Shown: piece by piece, positions 8,072 to 16,457 of the stretch
Numbering within the stretch: position 1 is the stretch's first letter
How the letters are laid out: each line of letters starts with the position of its first letter
From: JAQTTT01 sp041652755
GTDB lineage: Archaea; Nanobdellota; Nanobdellia; Tiddalikarchaeales; Tiddalikarchaeaceae
Length of the DNA stretch: 64,000 nucleotides
Assembly (NCBI GenBank): GCA_041652755.1
Contig: JBAZGS010000006.1
Span: 7,858 to 71,857 of the forward strand
Direction: 5' to 3'
Notes under the pieces: model-generated
Database searches by the model: none
Told to the model about the DNA's origin: nothing
The model's input: only the letters and a program-made list of their open reading frames with translations
Translations under genes and position numbers: made by a program

Positions 8072-9034
8072 TCAAATATTCATCACTAAGAGTCTTATTA
8101 AATTATCATTCAATAATGCTGTAATTAAAAATGCTAGAAAAAAACTTACTAAAAAAGGTATTCCATCCTTTATTTTTATTGTTTTAAGCTTGCTTGCTTG
8201 CAAAAGTTTTATCTTTTCTTTTGTTAATCCTGGGGCTTTTTTGTTGAACACTTTGTAAACTGAAGGGCTGAAATAAATGCTTATGAAACTCTTAAAAAGT
8301 AAGCTTTTATGGTTTTTTAAAGCGTTTTTTTTCAAATCAAGCAATTCTTTTTCACTTAAGTCATTGTTGTTGCTTATTGTTATTTTTTTGCTTAATTCTA
8401 TATCTTGTCTTATCCAGTCACCTTCATCAAGCTTTTTTACATCCTTATTGATTATGGTAATCTTATTTTCAAAAACCTTTATTATATAATATAAACAAAA
8501 CAAGATTAGCAGCGAAAACAGTATTTTTTCTTTGGCGCCAACGAAAAATATTAATGCAAATAATACTAAGGCAATTAAAAGGATTACTGCATGAATTTTT
8601 TTCAACTCCTTGTAGGTTTTTGTCTTTAGGAATAAGTAATAAGACCATGCCAGCCCGAAGATTATTCCGCTAAAGAGCGTGTTTATTAAAAAATTTGCAT
8701 AAAAAGGGAATGAAAGCGAGCCAATTGATATGGTGTCAGAGGGAAGGAAAAATAATCCTATGCTTAATGCTGTCAAAAGCTTCAAGTCTCCTCCTCCCCA
8801 AGCACCTGATTTATACAAAATAAGCCCTACCGCAAATGTTGCAATGCTTGCTAAGAGTACTCCTAAAAAAATAACCGTATTTGCAGTGATTATAAGCTCA
8901 AGTATTCTTATTAAGAGAAACAGAGCTCCAAAAGAGTAATTAATGTAATCCCAAACCAGCCTGTATTTTATGTCAAGAATGCTTGTTATCAATAAATAAA
9001 CAAATGCTATTAGCAATATTAACTCTTCAATCAT
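8072..9034 (-). CDS. Type IV prepilin/preflagellin peptidase (A24 family)
   Basis: A 320-residue multi-pass membrane aspartyl protease that removes class III signal peptides from archaeal pilins or archaellins. The two catalytic aspartates are visible: D21 in the first loop (ILDIKYRLVWDYINY) and D83 in the GGGDLK (GxGD) motif. Several membrane segments flank a cytoplasmic stretch near residues 200-270. No pilin or archaellin gene is in this window, so its substrates are elsewhere. The gene ends 2 nt from the convergent HIT gene. Confidence 0.85.
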   Translation of the reverse strand: MIEELILLIAFVYLLITSILDIKYRLVWDYINYSFGALFLLIRILELIITANTVIFLGVLLASIATFAVGLILYKSGAWGGGDLKLLTALSIGLFFLPSDTISIGSLSFPFYANFLINTLFSGIIFGLAWSYYLFLKTKTYKELKKIHAVILLIALVLFALIFFVGAKEKILFSLLILFCLYYIIKVFENKITIINKDVKKLDEGDWIRQDIELSKKITISNNNDLSEKELLDLKKNALKNHKSLLFKSFISIYFSPSVYKVFNKKAPGLTKEKIKLLQASKLKTIKIKDGIPFLVSFFLAFLITALLNDNLIRLLVMNI

Positions 9035-9108
9035 TGATTAATTCAATGACTTATTTATTTAAATTACTTATTGAAAAATTTTTAATAAGGAAAAAGTTAA
9101 TTATTAAT

Positions 9109-9666
9109 ATGAAATCCGATTTTTTCTATTACTTTTTCATTGCCTTCATTTTTTTAAGGTTTTTTTTAAGCGGAGCATTTTTGGCAGTCCACACTTTAAT
9201 AACCTTCTCTGTCCCTTTAATTTATATTATTTACAATAAGCATTACCACATTTTCAAATTTGACATTAATGACACTGTCCAAAGCATTCTTTTAAATTCG
9301 TTGTTCGGTTTTTTTGCCTGCATAGTTTTACTTTTTGGCTCAGCTTACTTTGGAAACTTCAACTGGGTTAACATTTTTGAGGTATCAACTAATTTAATGA
9401 TTCTGATGCTACTTATAAGCTTCAATTATGAATTGCTTATAAGGTATTTTTTCCAGGGATTTTTTGAAAAAAGATTCGGAGCATTGATTGGAATAATCAT
9501 TCCAAGCTTAATAGGAGGATTAATCTTATTGCCTGATTTATTAAGCGCTGGCTCGTTTTTCATTGCAGGATTGTTTTTTGGTTACATTTTCAGCAAAACC
9601 AATGATATTTATGGAATTGCAATCGGAGGATTCATGATAAGGGTTGCTATTTCAGTTCTAGCATAG
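9109..9666 (+). CDS. CPBP-like membrane protein with degenerate active site
   Basis: A 185-residue, very hydrophobic protein with about five or six membrane segments. The C-terminal half (FNYELLIRYFFQGFFEKRFG ... FFIAGLFFGYIFSKTND) has the outline of CPBP/Abi intramembrane proteases. The EExxxR motif is reduced to YExxxR, and the later FxxxH motif is absent (LILLPDLL). It is probably not a working protease, or the resemblance is distant. The ATG at 9109 is chosen because upstream in-frame starts fall inside the divergent peptidase gene. It is followed closely by uppP. Confidence 0.6.
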   Translation: MKSDFFYYFFIAFIFLRFFLSGAFLAVHTLITFSVPLIYIIYNKHYHIFKFDINDTVQSILLNSLFGFFACIVLLFGSAYFGNFNWVNIFEVSTNLMILMLLISFNYELLIRYFFQGFFEKRFGALIGIIIPSLIGGLILLPDLLSAGSFFIAGLFFGYIFSKTNDIYGIAIGGFMIRVAISVLA

Positions 9667-9698
9667 GTTTTTTAATAAAATGATTTATTAAAAAATAT

Positions 9699-10466
9699 AT
9701 GAATATTATTATTGCAGCAATAGCTGGTTTATTGCAGGGAATTTTTGAGTGGATTCCAATAAGCAGCCAGGGAATTATTTCAATGTTTTTAGTGCTTACT
9801 GGACAAGATTTTTCAAGCGCAGTAAACATTGCTTTGTTTTTGCATGTGGGCACAATGTTTGCAGTCATTAGTTTTTTCAAAGATGACATTAAAGGCTTGG
9901 TAAAGCCTAAAAACACTAAGGATTTGAATCTTTTATATTTTATACTATCAAGCACTTTTATTTCATTGCTTATTGGAGGGCCAATTTATCTGTTTTTGAA
10001 TTCTGACTCAACTATTTTTTCAAGCGTTAATGTTTTCATAGGAATTATGCTTTTAGTGACTGGAGCTCTTCAAATCATCAGAAAGAATTTCAGCTTAAGA
10101 AAAATGGGCTCTGAAACTAACCTAAATGACGGCTTAATAGTTGGAGCTTCCCAGGGATTATCGGTTATTCCTGGAATAAGCAGGAGCGGAATCACTGTAT
10201 TCTCACTTTTACTTAGGGGTTTTAATGCTGATTATGCTTTGAAGCTTAGCTTTTTAATGAGTGTTCCTGTTGTTTTTATTGAATCAATGTACGAAGCTGT
10301 CTTTAAAGGATTCGGCTTTGATTTAAGCTATTTAGTTGCTGCATTAATTGCTTTCTTTGTAGGAAAGCTTACTATTGGTTTTTTCCTGAAATTTGTTAAA
10401 AAAGTTGACTTTTCAGCTTTTTGCATAATACTTGGCTTTTTAAGCATTGTTTCAGCAATATTTTAA
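9699..10466 (+). CDS. uppP: Undecaprenyl-diphosphatase family protein (UppP/BacA)
   Basis: A 255-residue integral membrane phosphatase that recycles polyprenyl diphosphate to the monophosphate carrier for glycan assembly. Both signatures are present: E17-W-I-P-I-S-S-Q-G near the N-terminus and PGISRSG in the second half, in the usual membrane topology. In archaea the carrier would be a dolichol-type lipid feeding S-layer or surface glycosylation. It lies 32 nt after the CPBP-like gene. The Trp and Gln in the first motif differ from the commoner EFxPxSSTG but leave the Glu and Ser residues in place. Confidence 0.9.
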   Translation: MNIIIAAIAGLLQGIFEWIPISSQGIISMFLVLTGQDFSSAVNIALFLHVGTMFAVISFFKDDIKGLVKPKNTKDLNLLYFILSSTFISLLIGGPIYLFLNSDSTIFSSVNVFIGIMLLVTGALQIIRKNFSLRKMGSETNLNDGLIVGASQGLSVIPGISRSGITVFSLLLRGFNADYALKLSFLMSVPVVFIESMYEAVFKGFGFDLSYLVAALIAFFVGKLTIGFFLKFVKKVDFSAFCIILGFLSIVSAIF

Positions 10467-10491
10467 AACACTATGGCTTTTCTTTTAAGTT

Positions 10492-11253
10492 ATGTTTTAT
10501 TTGATTGGAAGCGGCATTAATGGGTACGGCTCAATGCCTATTGAGGGAATAAATGCTTGCAAGGTTAGCGATTACGTTTATCTTGAAAGGTACACTAACA
10601 TAATAAGCGATTATGATTTGTTAATGCTTGAGAAATTGATTGGGAAAAAAATAATTGAACTTTCAAGAATTGATTTAGAGACTGGTTTTGAAAAAAATGT
10701 TTTGCCTAAAGCTAGTGATAAAACTGTTTCTTTGATAATTGTAGGAGATCCTTTAAGCGCCACAACTCATATTGAATTCTTAAAGGAGTGCAAGGAAAAA
10801 AGAATTGATTATAAAGTAATCCATGCCAGCAGCATTTATTCAAGCCTGTGCGAAACTGGACTTTTTGTCTATAAGTTTGGCAAAAGCGCAAGCATTCCTT
10901 ATCCTGAAAAAAACTATAACCCTACCAGTTTTTTTGACATTGTTGAAAATAATTTTAAGAACAACGCGCATACAATAGTTTTTTTGGATATAAAGAAAGA
11001 TTTGGAAAAATATATGAGCATTAATGAAGGCTTAAGCATTCTTTTAAGGATTAGCAAGGAAAAAAAGTCATTTTTAAACAAAAACACCGAAATTATTGGG
11101 GTTTCAAGAATGGGTTATGATGACCAAATCATAAAATTCGGAAAAATAAAAGACTTAATAGAGTTTGATTTCAAAAAAAAGCCACACATCCTTATTATTC
11201 CTAAGTTAAGCGAGATTGAAAGAGAATATGTTAGCTTTTTGTATGGCAAATAA
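10492..11253 (+). CDS. dphB: Diphthine synthase (Dph5/DphB)
   Basis: A 253-residue SAM-dependent methyltransferase that methylates the diphthamide precursor on elongation factor 2. It has the tetrapyrrole-methylase-like N-terminus (MFYLIGSGING), the GDPLSATTH loop, and the family hallmark region HASSIYSSLCETGLFVYKFG. Its length is normal. It follows uppP by 25 nt on the same strand. The only other diphthamide gene in the window is a truncated dph2 at 22.4 kb, which makes the state of this pathway uncertain. Confidence 0.93.
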   Translation: MFYLIGSGINGYGSMPIEGINACKVSDYVYLERYTNIISDYDLLMLEKLIGKKIIELSRIDLETGFEKNVLPKASDKTVSLIIVGDPLSATTHIEFLKECKEKRIDYKVIHASSIYSSLCETGLFVYKFGKSASIPYPEKNYNPTSFFDIVENNFKNNAHTIVFLDIKKDLEKYMSINEGLSILLRISKEKKSFLNKNTEIIGVSRMGYDDQIIKFGKIKDLIEFDFKKKPHILIIPKLSEIEREYVSFLYGK

Positions 11254-11282
11254 TTTAATTGCCAGACAGCTTTTTCTTATTC

Positions 11283-11939
11283 ATGAATGAGGAGTTATCC
11301 AAGCTTATAAGCCAGGGTTTTTTTCTAAGCGCCAGAAAAATTATAATGGCTGATTTGCTTAACAAGCAGGGATTTGAGTGCTCGGTTAAGAATAATGAAT
11401 TTTTTTTAAACCACCCCCAGTTTTCAATCATGATTAATGATTCTTCAAGTGTTCTCATAGGAGATGATTCTTACTTAAATGAAGCAATTAAGAGCATAAA
11501 AAAGGAGAGTTATGAAATGGTTTACAAAGCTATTTGTTCTAAAAAAAAACTGCTGAAAAATGATATGTTTAATTTCATAAATTTAGAGCTTAATCCATTG
11601 ATTTTCCAATGCTTTCATGACTTCAAAATTGATTTTTCAAAGATTTCAAAGCGCTTGGAGAAAAAAAATGTTAGCTCAGTTTTTTCTAAAAATGTTTTCA
11701 GCGCTTGGAGAAAAAATACTCACTACAGCATAAAACTTGATGCTGATTATTCAATTAATGATGCTGATTTTTCGCTGGATTTTTTCAAGCTTAAAAATGA
11801 TGAGTTGTTCATGGGTTTTCCTTACTCTATAAAATTTATGAGCAATCCATTTAAGGGATTCGTTTACAATGGCAACTTAAAAGAGTTTAAAGAAATTTCT
11901 TATGCTTTAATTGATGAGCTTGCTAAAGAATTCATATGA
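11283..11939 (+). CDS. Unknown protein downstream of dphB
   Basis: A 218-residue soluble protein with aromatic- and Asp-rich C-terminal half (DADYSINDADFSLDFF). No Cys pairs, nucleotide-binding loops, signal or membrane segments. It follows dphB by 29 nt in the same direction. A TTG at 11259 would add eight residues, but the ATG is preferred. It converges with the HAD-like gene and overlaps it by 8 nt. I do not recognise the family. Confidence 0.6.
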   Translation: MNEELSKLISQGFFLSARKIIMADLLNKQGFECSVKNNEFFLNHPQFSIMINDSSSVLIGDDSYLNEAIKSIKKESYEMVYKAICSKKKLLKNDMFNFINLELNPLIFQCFHDFKIDFSKISKRLEKKNVSSVFSKNVFSAWRKNTHYSIKLDADYSINDADFSLDFFKLKNDELFMGFPYSIKFMSNPFKGFVYNGNLKEFKEISYALIDELAKEFI

Positions 11940-12543
11940 GAACTTTCAAAAAATCGTCAAATTTTGGGTAAAAATAATCAATATCCTCAAAGTCTTTATG
12001 CTTTCCTGAAATTAGCATTGTTTTCATTCCAATCTCTTTTGCAAGGCTTAAATCCTTCAATTTTTCACTAACAACTAAGCATTCTTCAGGAAGCAACTTG
12101 GAATTAAGCATTGCATTTAAATACATCTTTTTGTTATCTTTTTTAATCTTTAACTTGCTGCTTATTGCTTCATAGTCAAATTCTATCTTGTTATATTTTT
12201 TTATTGATTCATACCAAGGGTAATAAAAATTGCTGCATAATGCGAAGCTGAAATTAGCTTTAGCTTTGACCAACAGTTTTGGATCAAATATTATATTAAA
12301 TGATTTTAAAAATTCTTTTTTTATACTTTTTAATTTCTTCCTTGTTTTTATTTTTTTCAATAAATTGTTCCAGAATATTTTCTCCGAAATTTTCCCAATT
12401 AATAACTTATCATACAAATCTAGTGTGCATAATTTTAGGCTTTGCTCACTGCCTTTAAAATTAAGTATTTTTTTCAATAAAGAATATTCATCTTCAGCGT
12501 TTGTAAGCATCACTGTTAAATCGACTATTACCAGCTTGAACAT
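11932..12543 (-). CDS. HAD-fold protein with degenerate catalytic motif
   Basis: A 203-residue protein with the layout of a haloacid dehalogenase-like hydrolase: first strand VIVDLTVMLTN, a helical cap, ALCSN as motif II, and KDLSLAKEIGMKTMLIS as the usual motif IV region. Motif I keeps the first Asp (D8), but the second, which is the acid/base, is Thr10. Phosphatase activity is therefore doubtful. Its start overlaps the end of the next upstream gene by 16 nt, so the pair is probably one operon. Substrate unknown. Confidence 0.62.
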   Translation of the reverse strand: MFKLVIVDLTVMLTNAEDEYSLLKKILNFKGSEQSLKLCTLDLYDKLLIGKISEKIFWNNLLKKIKTRKKLKSIKKEFLKSFNIIFDPKLLVKAKANFSFALCSNFYYPWYESIKKYNKIEFDYEAISSKLKIKKDNKKMYLNAMLNSKLLPEECLVVSEKLKDLSLAKEIGMKTMLISGKHKDFEDIDYFYPKFDDFLKVLI

Positions 12544-13355
12544 GTTATTTCCTTTTTTATTCCTTTTTCTGTTATGAATCCTTGGACTAATTCATTGCTT
12601 GTTGTGTCAAAGGCAGGATTCCAAATATTAAGCCCTTTAGGAGGATTTTCCCATATTTCGCTTGGGTCCCTGTATTCTATTCTTAAATTGTCAGTGAACT
12701 TGAAAGTTTCAGTGCAGACATAGAAAGGCACTTTATGCTTTTTTGCAATATTTGCCAAAGTATCTGTTCCAATCTTATTAACAAAATAATTCTTAGTCAA
12801 CGCATCGCAACCCACAAATACAATGCTTGGCGGAAAAATCTCAAAAGCTTCAGTCATGCCGCTGTCAATTGTTAAAGTTGTTCTTATGCCTAACTCAGTC
12901 AAGTCTTTTGCAGTCACTCTTCCTTGAAATAATGGCCTTGCTTCAAAGCATACAACATTAAAATTTTTTCCCTGCTCTTTTGCTTTCTTTAAAATCCTTA
13001 TAACTGAGCTGCTATGGCAGTGAGTAAAAATATTCATACCCTCCTTTATCAGGTTAGCACCTAAATCGCTTATTATTTTTTCAGAATCCTCTTTTTCTTT
13101 TATTAATTTATTAGCTAATTTGACGAAATCCTCTTTTTTCTTGGCATTTCTTATTATGTAATTTATTCCATTAATTAACATTGGCTCTGTTGGCCTTGCA
13201 TTAAAAAGCTCTGATTTGGCGAATTCAACATCTTTTTTATAGTCTTTTCCATTTTCAACATGTTTAGCGAAAGCCATTATTCCTTGCTTTGCAATCGCAC
13301 TAGCTCCTTGGATGTGAATCTTTTTTATGCCTTCAACCACTTCTTTAAATTTCAT
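12528..13355 (-). CDS. Ribose-1,5-bisphosphate isomerase / eIF2B-like family protein
   Basis: A 275-residue member of the eIF2B-alpha/MtnA/ribose-1,5-bisphosphate isomerase superfamily. The family Cys sits in IFTHCHSSSV (C113), and the Asp in VGCDALTKN (D184), the pair used by the archaeal isomerase. N-terminal helices (KKIHIQGASAIAKQGI) fit the isomerase subgroup better than MtnA. The isomerase converts ribose-1,5-bisphosphate to ribulose-1,5-bisphosphate in the archaeal AMP pathway that feeds type III RuBisCO. RuBisCO and AMP phosphorylase are not in this window, so a translation-factor-like role cannot be excluded. Confidence 0.82.
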   Translation of the reverse strand: MKFKEVVEGIKKIHIQGASAIAKQGIMAFAKHVENGKDYKKDVEFAKSELFNARPTEPMLINGINYIIRNAKKKEDFVKLANKLIKEKEDSEKIISDLGANLIKEGMNIFTHCHSSSVIRILKKAKEQGKNFNVVCFEARPLFQGRVTAKDLTELGIRTTLTIDSGMTEAFEIFPPSIVFVGCDALTKNYFVNKIGTDTLANIAKKHKVPFYVCTETFKFTDNLRIEYRDPSEIWENPPKGLNIWNPAFDTTSNELVQGFITEKGIKKEITCSSW

Positions 13356-13415
13356 AATAAAACTTAATTATTGCTGATTTAAAAGAATTTATGTTAAATA
13401 ATTCAAAAAAAAAGA

Positions 13416-13694
13416 TTATACATCTACTGTTCTTCTTACATCTGTCACTTCTACACTGTTAACTCCTTCTATTTCTGAAATCTCATTTTCTATTGGCTCA
13501 GTGCTTCCTTTGCTTTCATCCATTATTGCCATTATTTCTATTGCTTTTAGCCCGAAAGCAACTGGCTTAAGCTCAACTTTTCCTACTTCTCCATGCTTTG
13601 AAAGAATATCCTTAATTTTTTCAGATAAAGCGTTCAAGTCAATTTCTACAGATTCTGGCATTATGTTAAAAGTTACCACTACTTTTGATGCCAT
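13416..13694 (-). CDS. ef1b: Translation elongation factor aEF-1beta
   Basis: A 92-residue protein, the nucleotide exchange factor that recycles GDP-bound aEF-1alpha. It has the typical small ferredoxin-like fold pattern, with the family sequence KVELKPVAFGLKAIEIMAIM and an ending around SVEVTDVRRTVDV. I start at MASKVVVTF, 1 nt after the stop of the zinc-ribbon gene; an upstream in-frame Met would overlap that gene. The pair zinc ribbon then aEF-1beta is a very common archaeal arrangement. Confidence 0.93.
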   Translation of the reverse strand: MASKVVVTFNIMPESVEIDLNALSEKIKDILSKHGEVGKVELKPVAFGLKAIEIMAIMDESKGSTEPIENEISEIEGVNSVEVTDVRRTVDV

Positions 13695-13695
13695 C

Positions 13696-13863
13696 TTAAG
13701 GTCCACCTGTTTTGCAATTAGGGCAGACATACTTAATCATTGATTTCCTGCACCTTCCGCACCTAATTATTGTGTTTTTGCAATTTGGACATTTGAATTC
13801 TACGCTATTTTCTCCGCCCACGATTTCATTTTTACATGAGATGCATATTTTCTTTATTGTCAT
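13696..13863 (-). CDS. Small zinc-ribbon protein (HVO_2753-like) upstream of aEF-1beta
   Basis: A 55-residue protein that I translated by hand from the ATG at 13863. It contains four CxxC pairs: CISC (7/10), CPNC (25/28), CGRC (35/38) and CPNC (47/50), giving two zinc sites. Small double zinc-ribbon proteins of this layout lie immediately before aEF-1beta in many archaea and are thought to bind RNA or act in translation. The stop is 1 nt before the aEF-1beta start. The family and position agree, so I am fairly sure it is real. Confidence 0.85.
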   Translation of the reverse strand: MTIKKICISCKNEIVGGENSVEFKCPNCKNTIIRCGRCRKSMIKYVCPNCKTGGP

Positions 13864-13904
13864 ATGTTAAATTAGATAAAAGAATTGTTTTTAAATCTTG
13901 CTGT

Positions 13905-14585
13905 CTAAATAAGCTCAGAATCTATTAACTCAAGCATGTTATTTTTAAGCTCTTCTTCTATTTTTGCATTCTTTTTTATAAGCTCTTTTGACACTTCTAA
14001 ATTAATCTTTGATAGTTCCAGCCTTGAATTAGTGCTAGTTTTCATGTATTGCAGTTGCTCTATTACTGAACGCTTGAATTTTCCACTCCATAAAAAAGGC
14101 CTGATGAATCCTGCTACTCCAGTATCCCCAATGTAATCAGCATCCTGAACTATTTTTAATTCCAAGGGTTTTTTGCCTTTAAATCCCTCCCTTTTGTCAT
14201 GGTTTTCTATCAAATAGCAAACTTCTTTGATGAACTCTTCGCTGTGTCCTAATTTTTTAAGCACTGGTTTTGCGAGTTCAGCACTTAATTTAGGATGCTT
14301 ATGCCATTCCTCATCCGGATTCTTAGCCCAGCCTTTAATAGTTATCACTTTTTTTATGTCAATTTTTGACTTGCCAATGTCATGAAATAGGGTTGCTGTC
14401 AAGACTTCTTCCTTTTTGACTTTTTCGGGCAATAATTTTATTATCTCTTTTGCGCTTTCAAAAACCCTTAATGTAAAAAAAGTTTCATCAAGAGGGCCTG
14501 AGCAAAAATAATGCCTTTTTTTAAAATACTTGCATGCTATTTGGTATAATTTCTTGTAATCAGGATGTTTGTCAGCTTCATTCAT
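13905..14585 (-). CDS. HD-domain metal-dependent phosphohydrolase
   Basis: A 226-residue protein with the complete HD metal site: an early helix (FFTLRVFESA), LFHDIGKS (H68, D69), a following His (HPKLSAELA), ENHDK and QDADYIG. It probably hydrolyses a nucleotide or phosphoester; the substrate is unknown. I use the ATG at 14585 (MNEADKH); an in-frame ATG at 14609 would bring the start within 20 nt of the divergent pth2 start. The C-terminus is a helical bundle. Confidence 0.85.
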   Translation of the reverse strand: MNEADKHPDYKKLYQIACKYFKKRHYFCSGPLDETFFTLRVFESAKEIIKLLPEKVKKEEVLTATLFHDIGKSKIDIKKVITIKGWAKNPDEEWHKHPKLSAELAKPVLKKLGHSEEFIKEVCYLIENHDKREGFKGKKPLELKIVQDADYIGDTGVAGFIRPFLWSGKFKRSVIEQLQYMKTSTNSRLELSKINLEVSKELIKKNAKIEEELKNNMLELIDSELI

Positions 14586-14627
14586 AATTACTAAAGAATT
14601 AAAAATCATGAAAATAAATAACTATCT

Positions 14628-14978
14628 ATGGAATATAAGCAGGCAATAATACTTCGCACCAATTTAGGCATGGACAAAGGCAAATTAGTGAGCCAGGGGG
14701 CTCATGCAAGCGTTGCATCAGCTTACAAGACTTTTCAGAAACATCCAGAAATTTTCAGGGAATGGATAGGCAGCATGAAAAAAATAGTATTGAAAGTGAG
14801 CAGCGAGAAGGAATTGATGGAATTAAAAGTCAAGGCTGCAAAAGCAGGATTAGTTGTAGAATTAATTAGGGATGCTGGAAGGACGCAAATTGAGCCGGGC
14901 TCAATCACTGCACTAGGAATAGGGCCTGATACTGATGAAAAAGTAGATGCAATAATTAATGATTTAAAACTGCTTTAA
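14628..14978 (+). CDS. pth2: Peptidyl-tRNA hydrolase Pth2
   Basis: A 116-residue enzyme that frees tRNAs from stalled peptidyl-tRNA. The archaeal/eukaryotic Pth2 pattern is complete: QAIILRTNLGMDKGKLVSQ, GAHASVASAY, and near the end DAGRTQIEPGSITALGIGP. Length is that of the family. It is a single-gene unit between the divergent HD gene and the convergent glycosyltransferase, whose stop lies 5 nt away. Confidence 0.96.
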   Translation: MEYKQAIILRTNLGMDKGKLVSQGAHASVASAYKTFQKHPEIFREWIGSMKKIVLKVSSEKELMELKVKAAKAGLVVELIRDAGRTQIEPGSITALGIGPDTDEKVDAIINDLKLL

Positions 14979-14983
14979 GATTA

Positions 14984-16351
14984 TTATTCAAATACTTTGT
15001 TGATTAATTTTGTTGTTTGATAAGCCATTCTTTCAGATGTTAAAGGATTATCCCTTAACAATACTGACTTCCTTATTTTATTAGCTGTGTCAAAATCATA
15101 AGGCATTCCTTTAAATTTTTCTATAGCATCCATGAAATCAGTTGCTGCCTGTTCAACTGCCCTACTTTTTAGTATTAATTCATCATTAGTTTTTGGATAA
15201 GGTATATTAATATCTAAAGGCAAAGGCACTAACCTATTATTTTTAATGTCAGTTATTACTTCAGGTATTCCTCCAATATATGAAGCTATTGTTCTTGTTC
15301 CAGCCATTTGAGCTTCAACAACGCTTAATCCTAAAGCTTCGCTTCTTGCAGGGTGCAAATAAATATCTAATAATTGAACTAAAGGAGTTGTGAATAATCC
15401 TGCATAAATTTCTGAATCAGTTATTCCATCATTGCTTAATGAAGATTTGAATGATTCTGAAACTAAGTTATCATATTCTTTTTGCCCTGTCAAAAATTTT
15501 GATATATCAAAGCCTATCCTTATCCTTTTAGAATCAATAAGTTCAGAGCAATTATCTTCAACGTATTTAAAAAAATTAGTCCTGTCGAGACCGTTGCTTG
15601 AAGCAAAAACGAAATAGGTTTCATCATTTTGGGATTCAAGCTTTTCAAGCAAATTCTTGATGATGTCAACCCCTTTTAATTCCTGCATTCTGCCAACATA
15701 TCCTATAACTGTTGCTTTTGGACTTATTTTCAAGCACTCTTCCCTCAAAGTAGTTCTTTCATCTACATTTAAAGGAGTATATAATTGCTCGTTTACTCCA
15801 TTCATAACAACATTCATATTTTTATGCATGTTTGGAAAATATTTAAATGACTCTTTAACATGCTCGCTTACACCTATGTTCAAGTCTATTAATTTATCCT
15901 CAAGATAGCCATTCATTCTTTTATAATCATCAGGCCTTCTCATATGCGGACCAAAAGAATACAAGTCGCTTAAGCAATGCCAATGAGCCATTGTTTTTAT
16001 GTTAGGAGTCCTTTCTTTCTCAAGCAATCTTGAAGCAGTCATGAAATGAAGATCAACCATTGACTGCCCATCCAATGATCTTATGCACTCATACATATTG
16101 CTCATTGTTTCAGCATTGTTTGTCCCTTTATTTATTCTGACTACATTAATACCTAATGATTCTTTTACTGACTTATCAGCCACTTCATAAAATGCCTCTT
16201 GGCCAGTGACTGGTTTTACTGTTGTTAATAAATAGATGTTAAAATCCTTTTTTTGATATTTTGATAATTCATTTATAACTATTGTTTGGCCATAAGAATG
16301 CTGGTCTATTGGAAAATCATTTTTATCATAAATATGAATCAAGTTCTTCAT
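14984..16351 (-). CDS. Glycosyltransferase family 4 (GT-B fold)
   Basis: A 455-residue glycosyltransferase. The C-terminal domain has VIGYVGRMQELKGVDI, the start of a GT4 domain, and the donor-binding signature HPARSEALGLSVVEAQMAGT with its two Glu residues, followed by GGIPEVI. There is no membrane segment, so it probably acts at the inner face of the membrane. It might build a lipid-linked or surface glycan, or a small sugar conjugate. The closest genes (pth2, tyrS) give no hint, but UppP and two membrane glycosyltransferases are in the window. Acceptor unknown. Confidence 0.88.
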   Translation of the reverse strand: MKNLIHIYDKNDFPIDQHSYGQTIVINELSKYQKKDFNIYLLTTVKPVTGQEAFYEVADKSVKESLGINVVRINKGTNNAETMSNMYECIRSLDGQSMVDLHFMTASRLLEKERTPNIKTMAHWHCLSDLYSFGPHMRRPDDYKRMNGYLEDKLIDLNIGVSEHVKESFKYFPNMHKNMNVVMNGVNEQLYTPLNVDERTTLREECLKISPKATVIGYVGRMQELKGVDIIKNLLEKLESQNDETYFVFASSNGLDRTNFFKYVEDNCSELIDSKRIRIGFDISKFLTGQKEYDNLVSESFKSSLSNDGITDSEIYAGLFTTPLVQLLDIYLHPARSEALGLSVVEAQMAGTRTIASYIGGIPEVITDIKNNRLVPLPLDINIPYPKTNDELILKSRAVEQAATDFMDAIEKFKGMPYDFDTANKIRKSVLLRDNPLTSERMAYQTTKLINKVFE

Positions 16352-16457
16352 ACTATATCATGTAATTATTCTTTTTAAAAAGCCTTTTATTGCCCAATTT
16401 AAAGGTATGAAGTGCATATTTGTTGAAACTTTAAAAAATAGGTTAATTGCTTTAATA

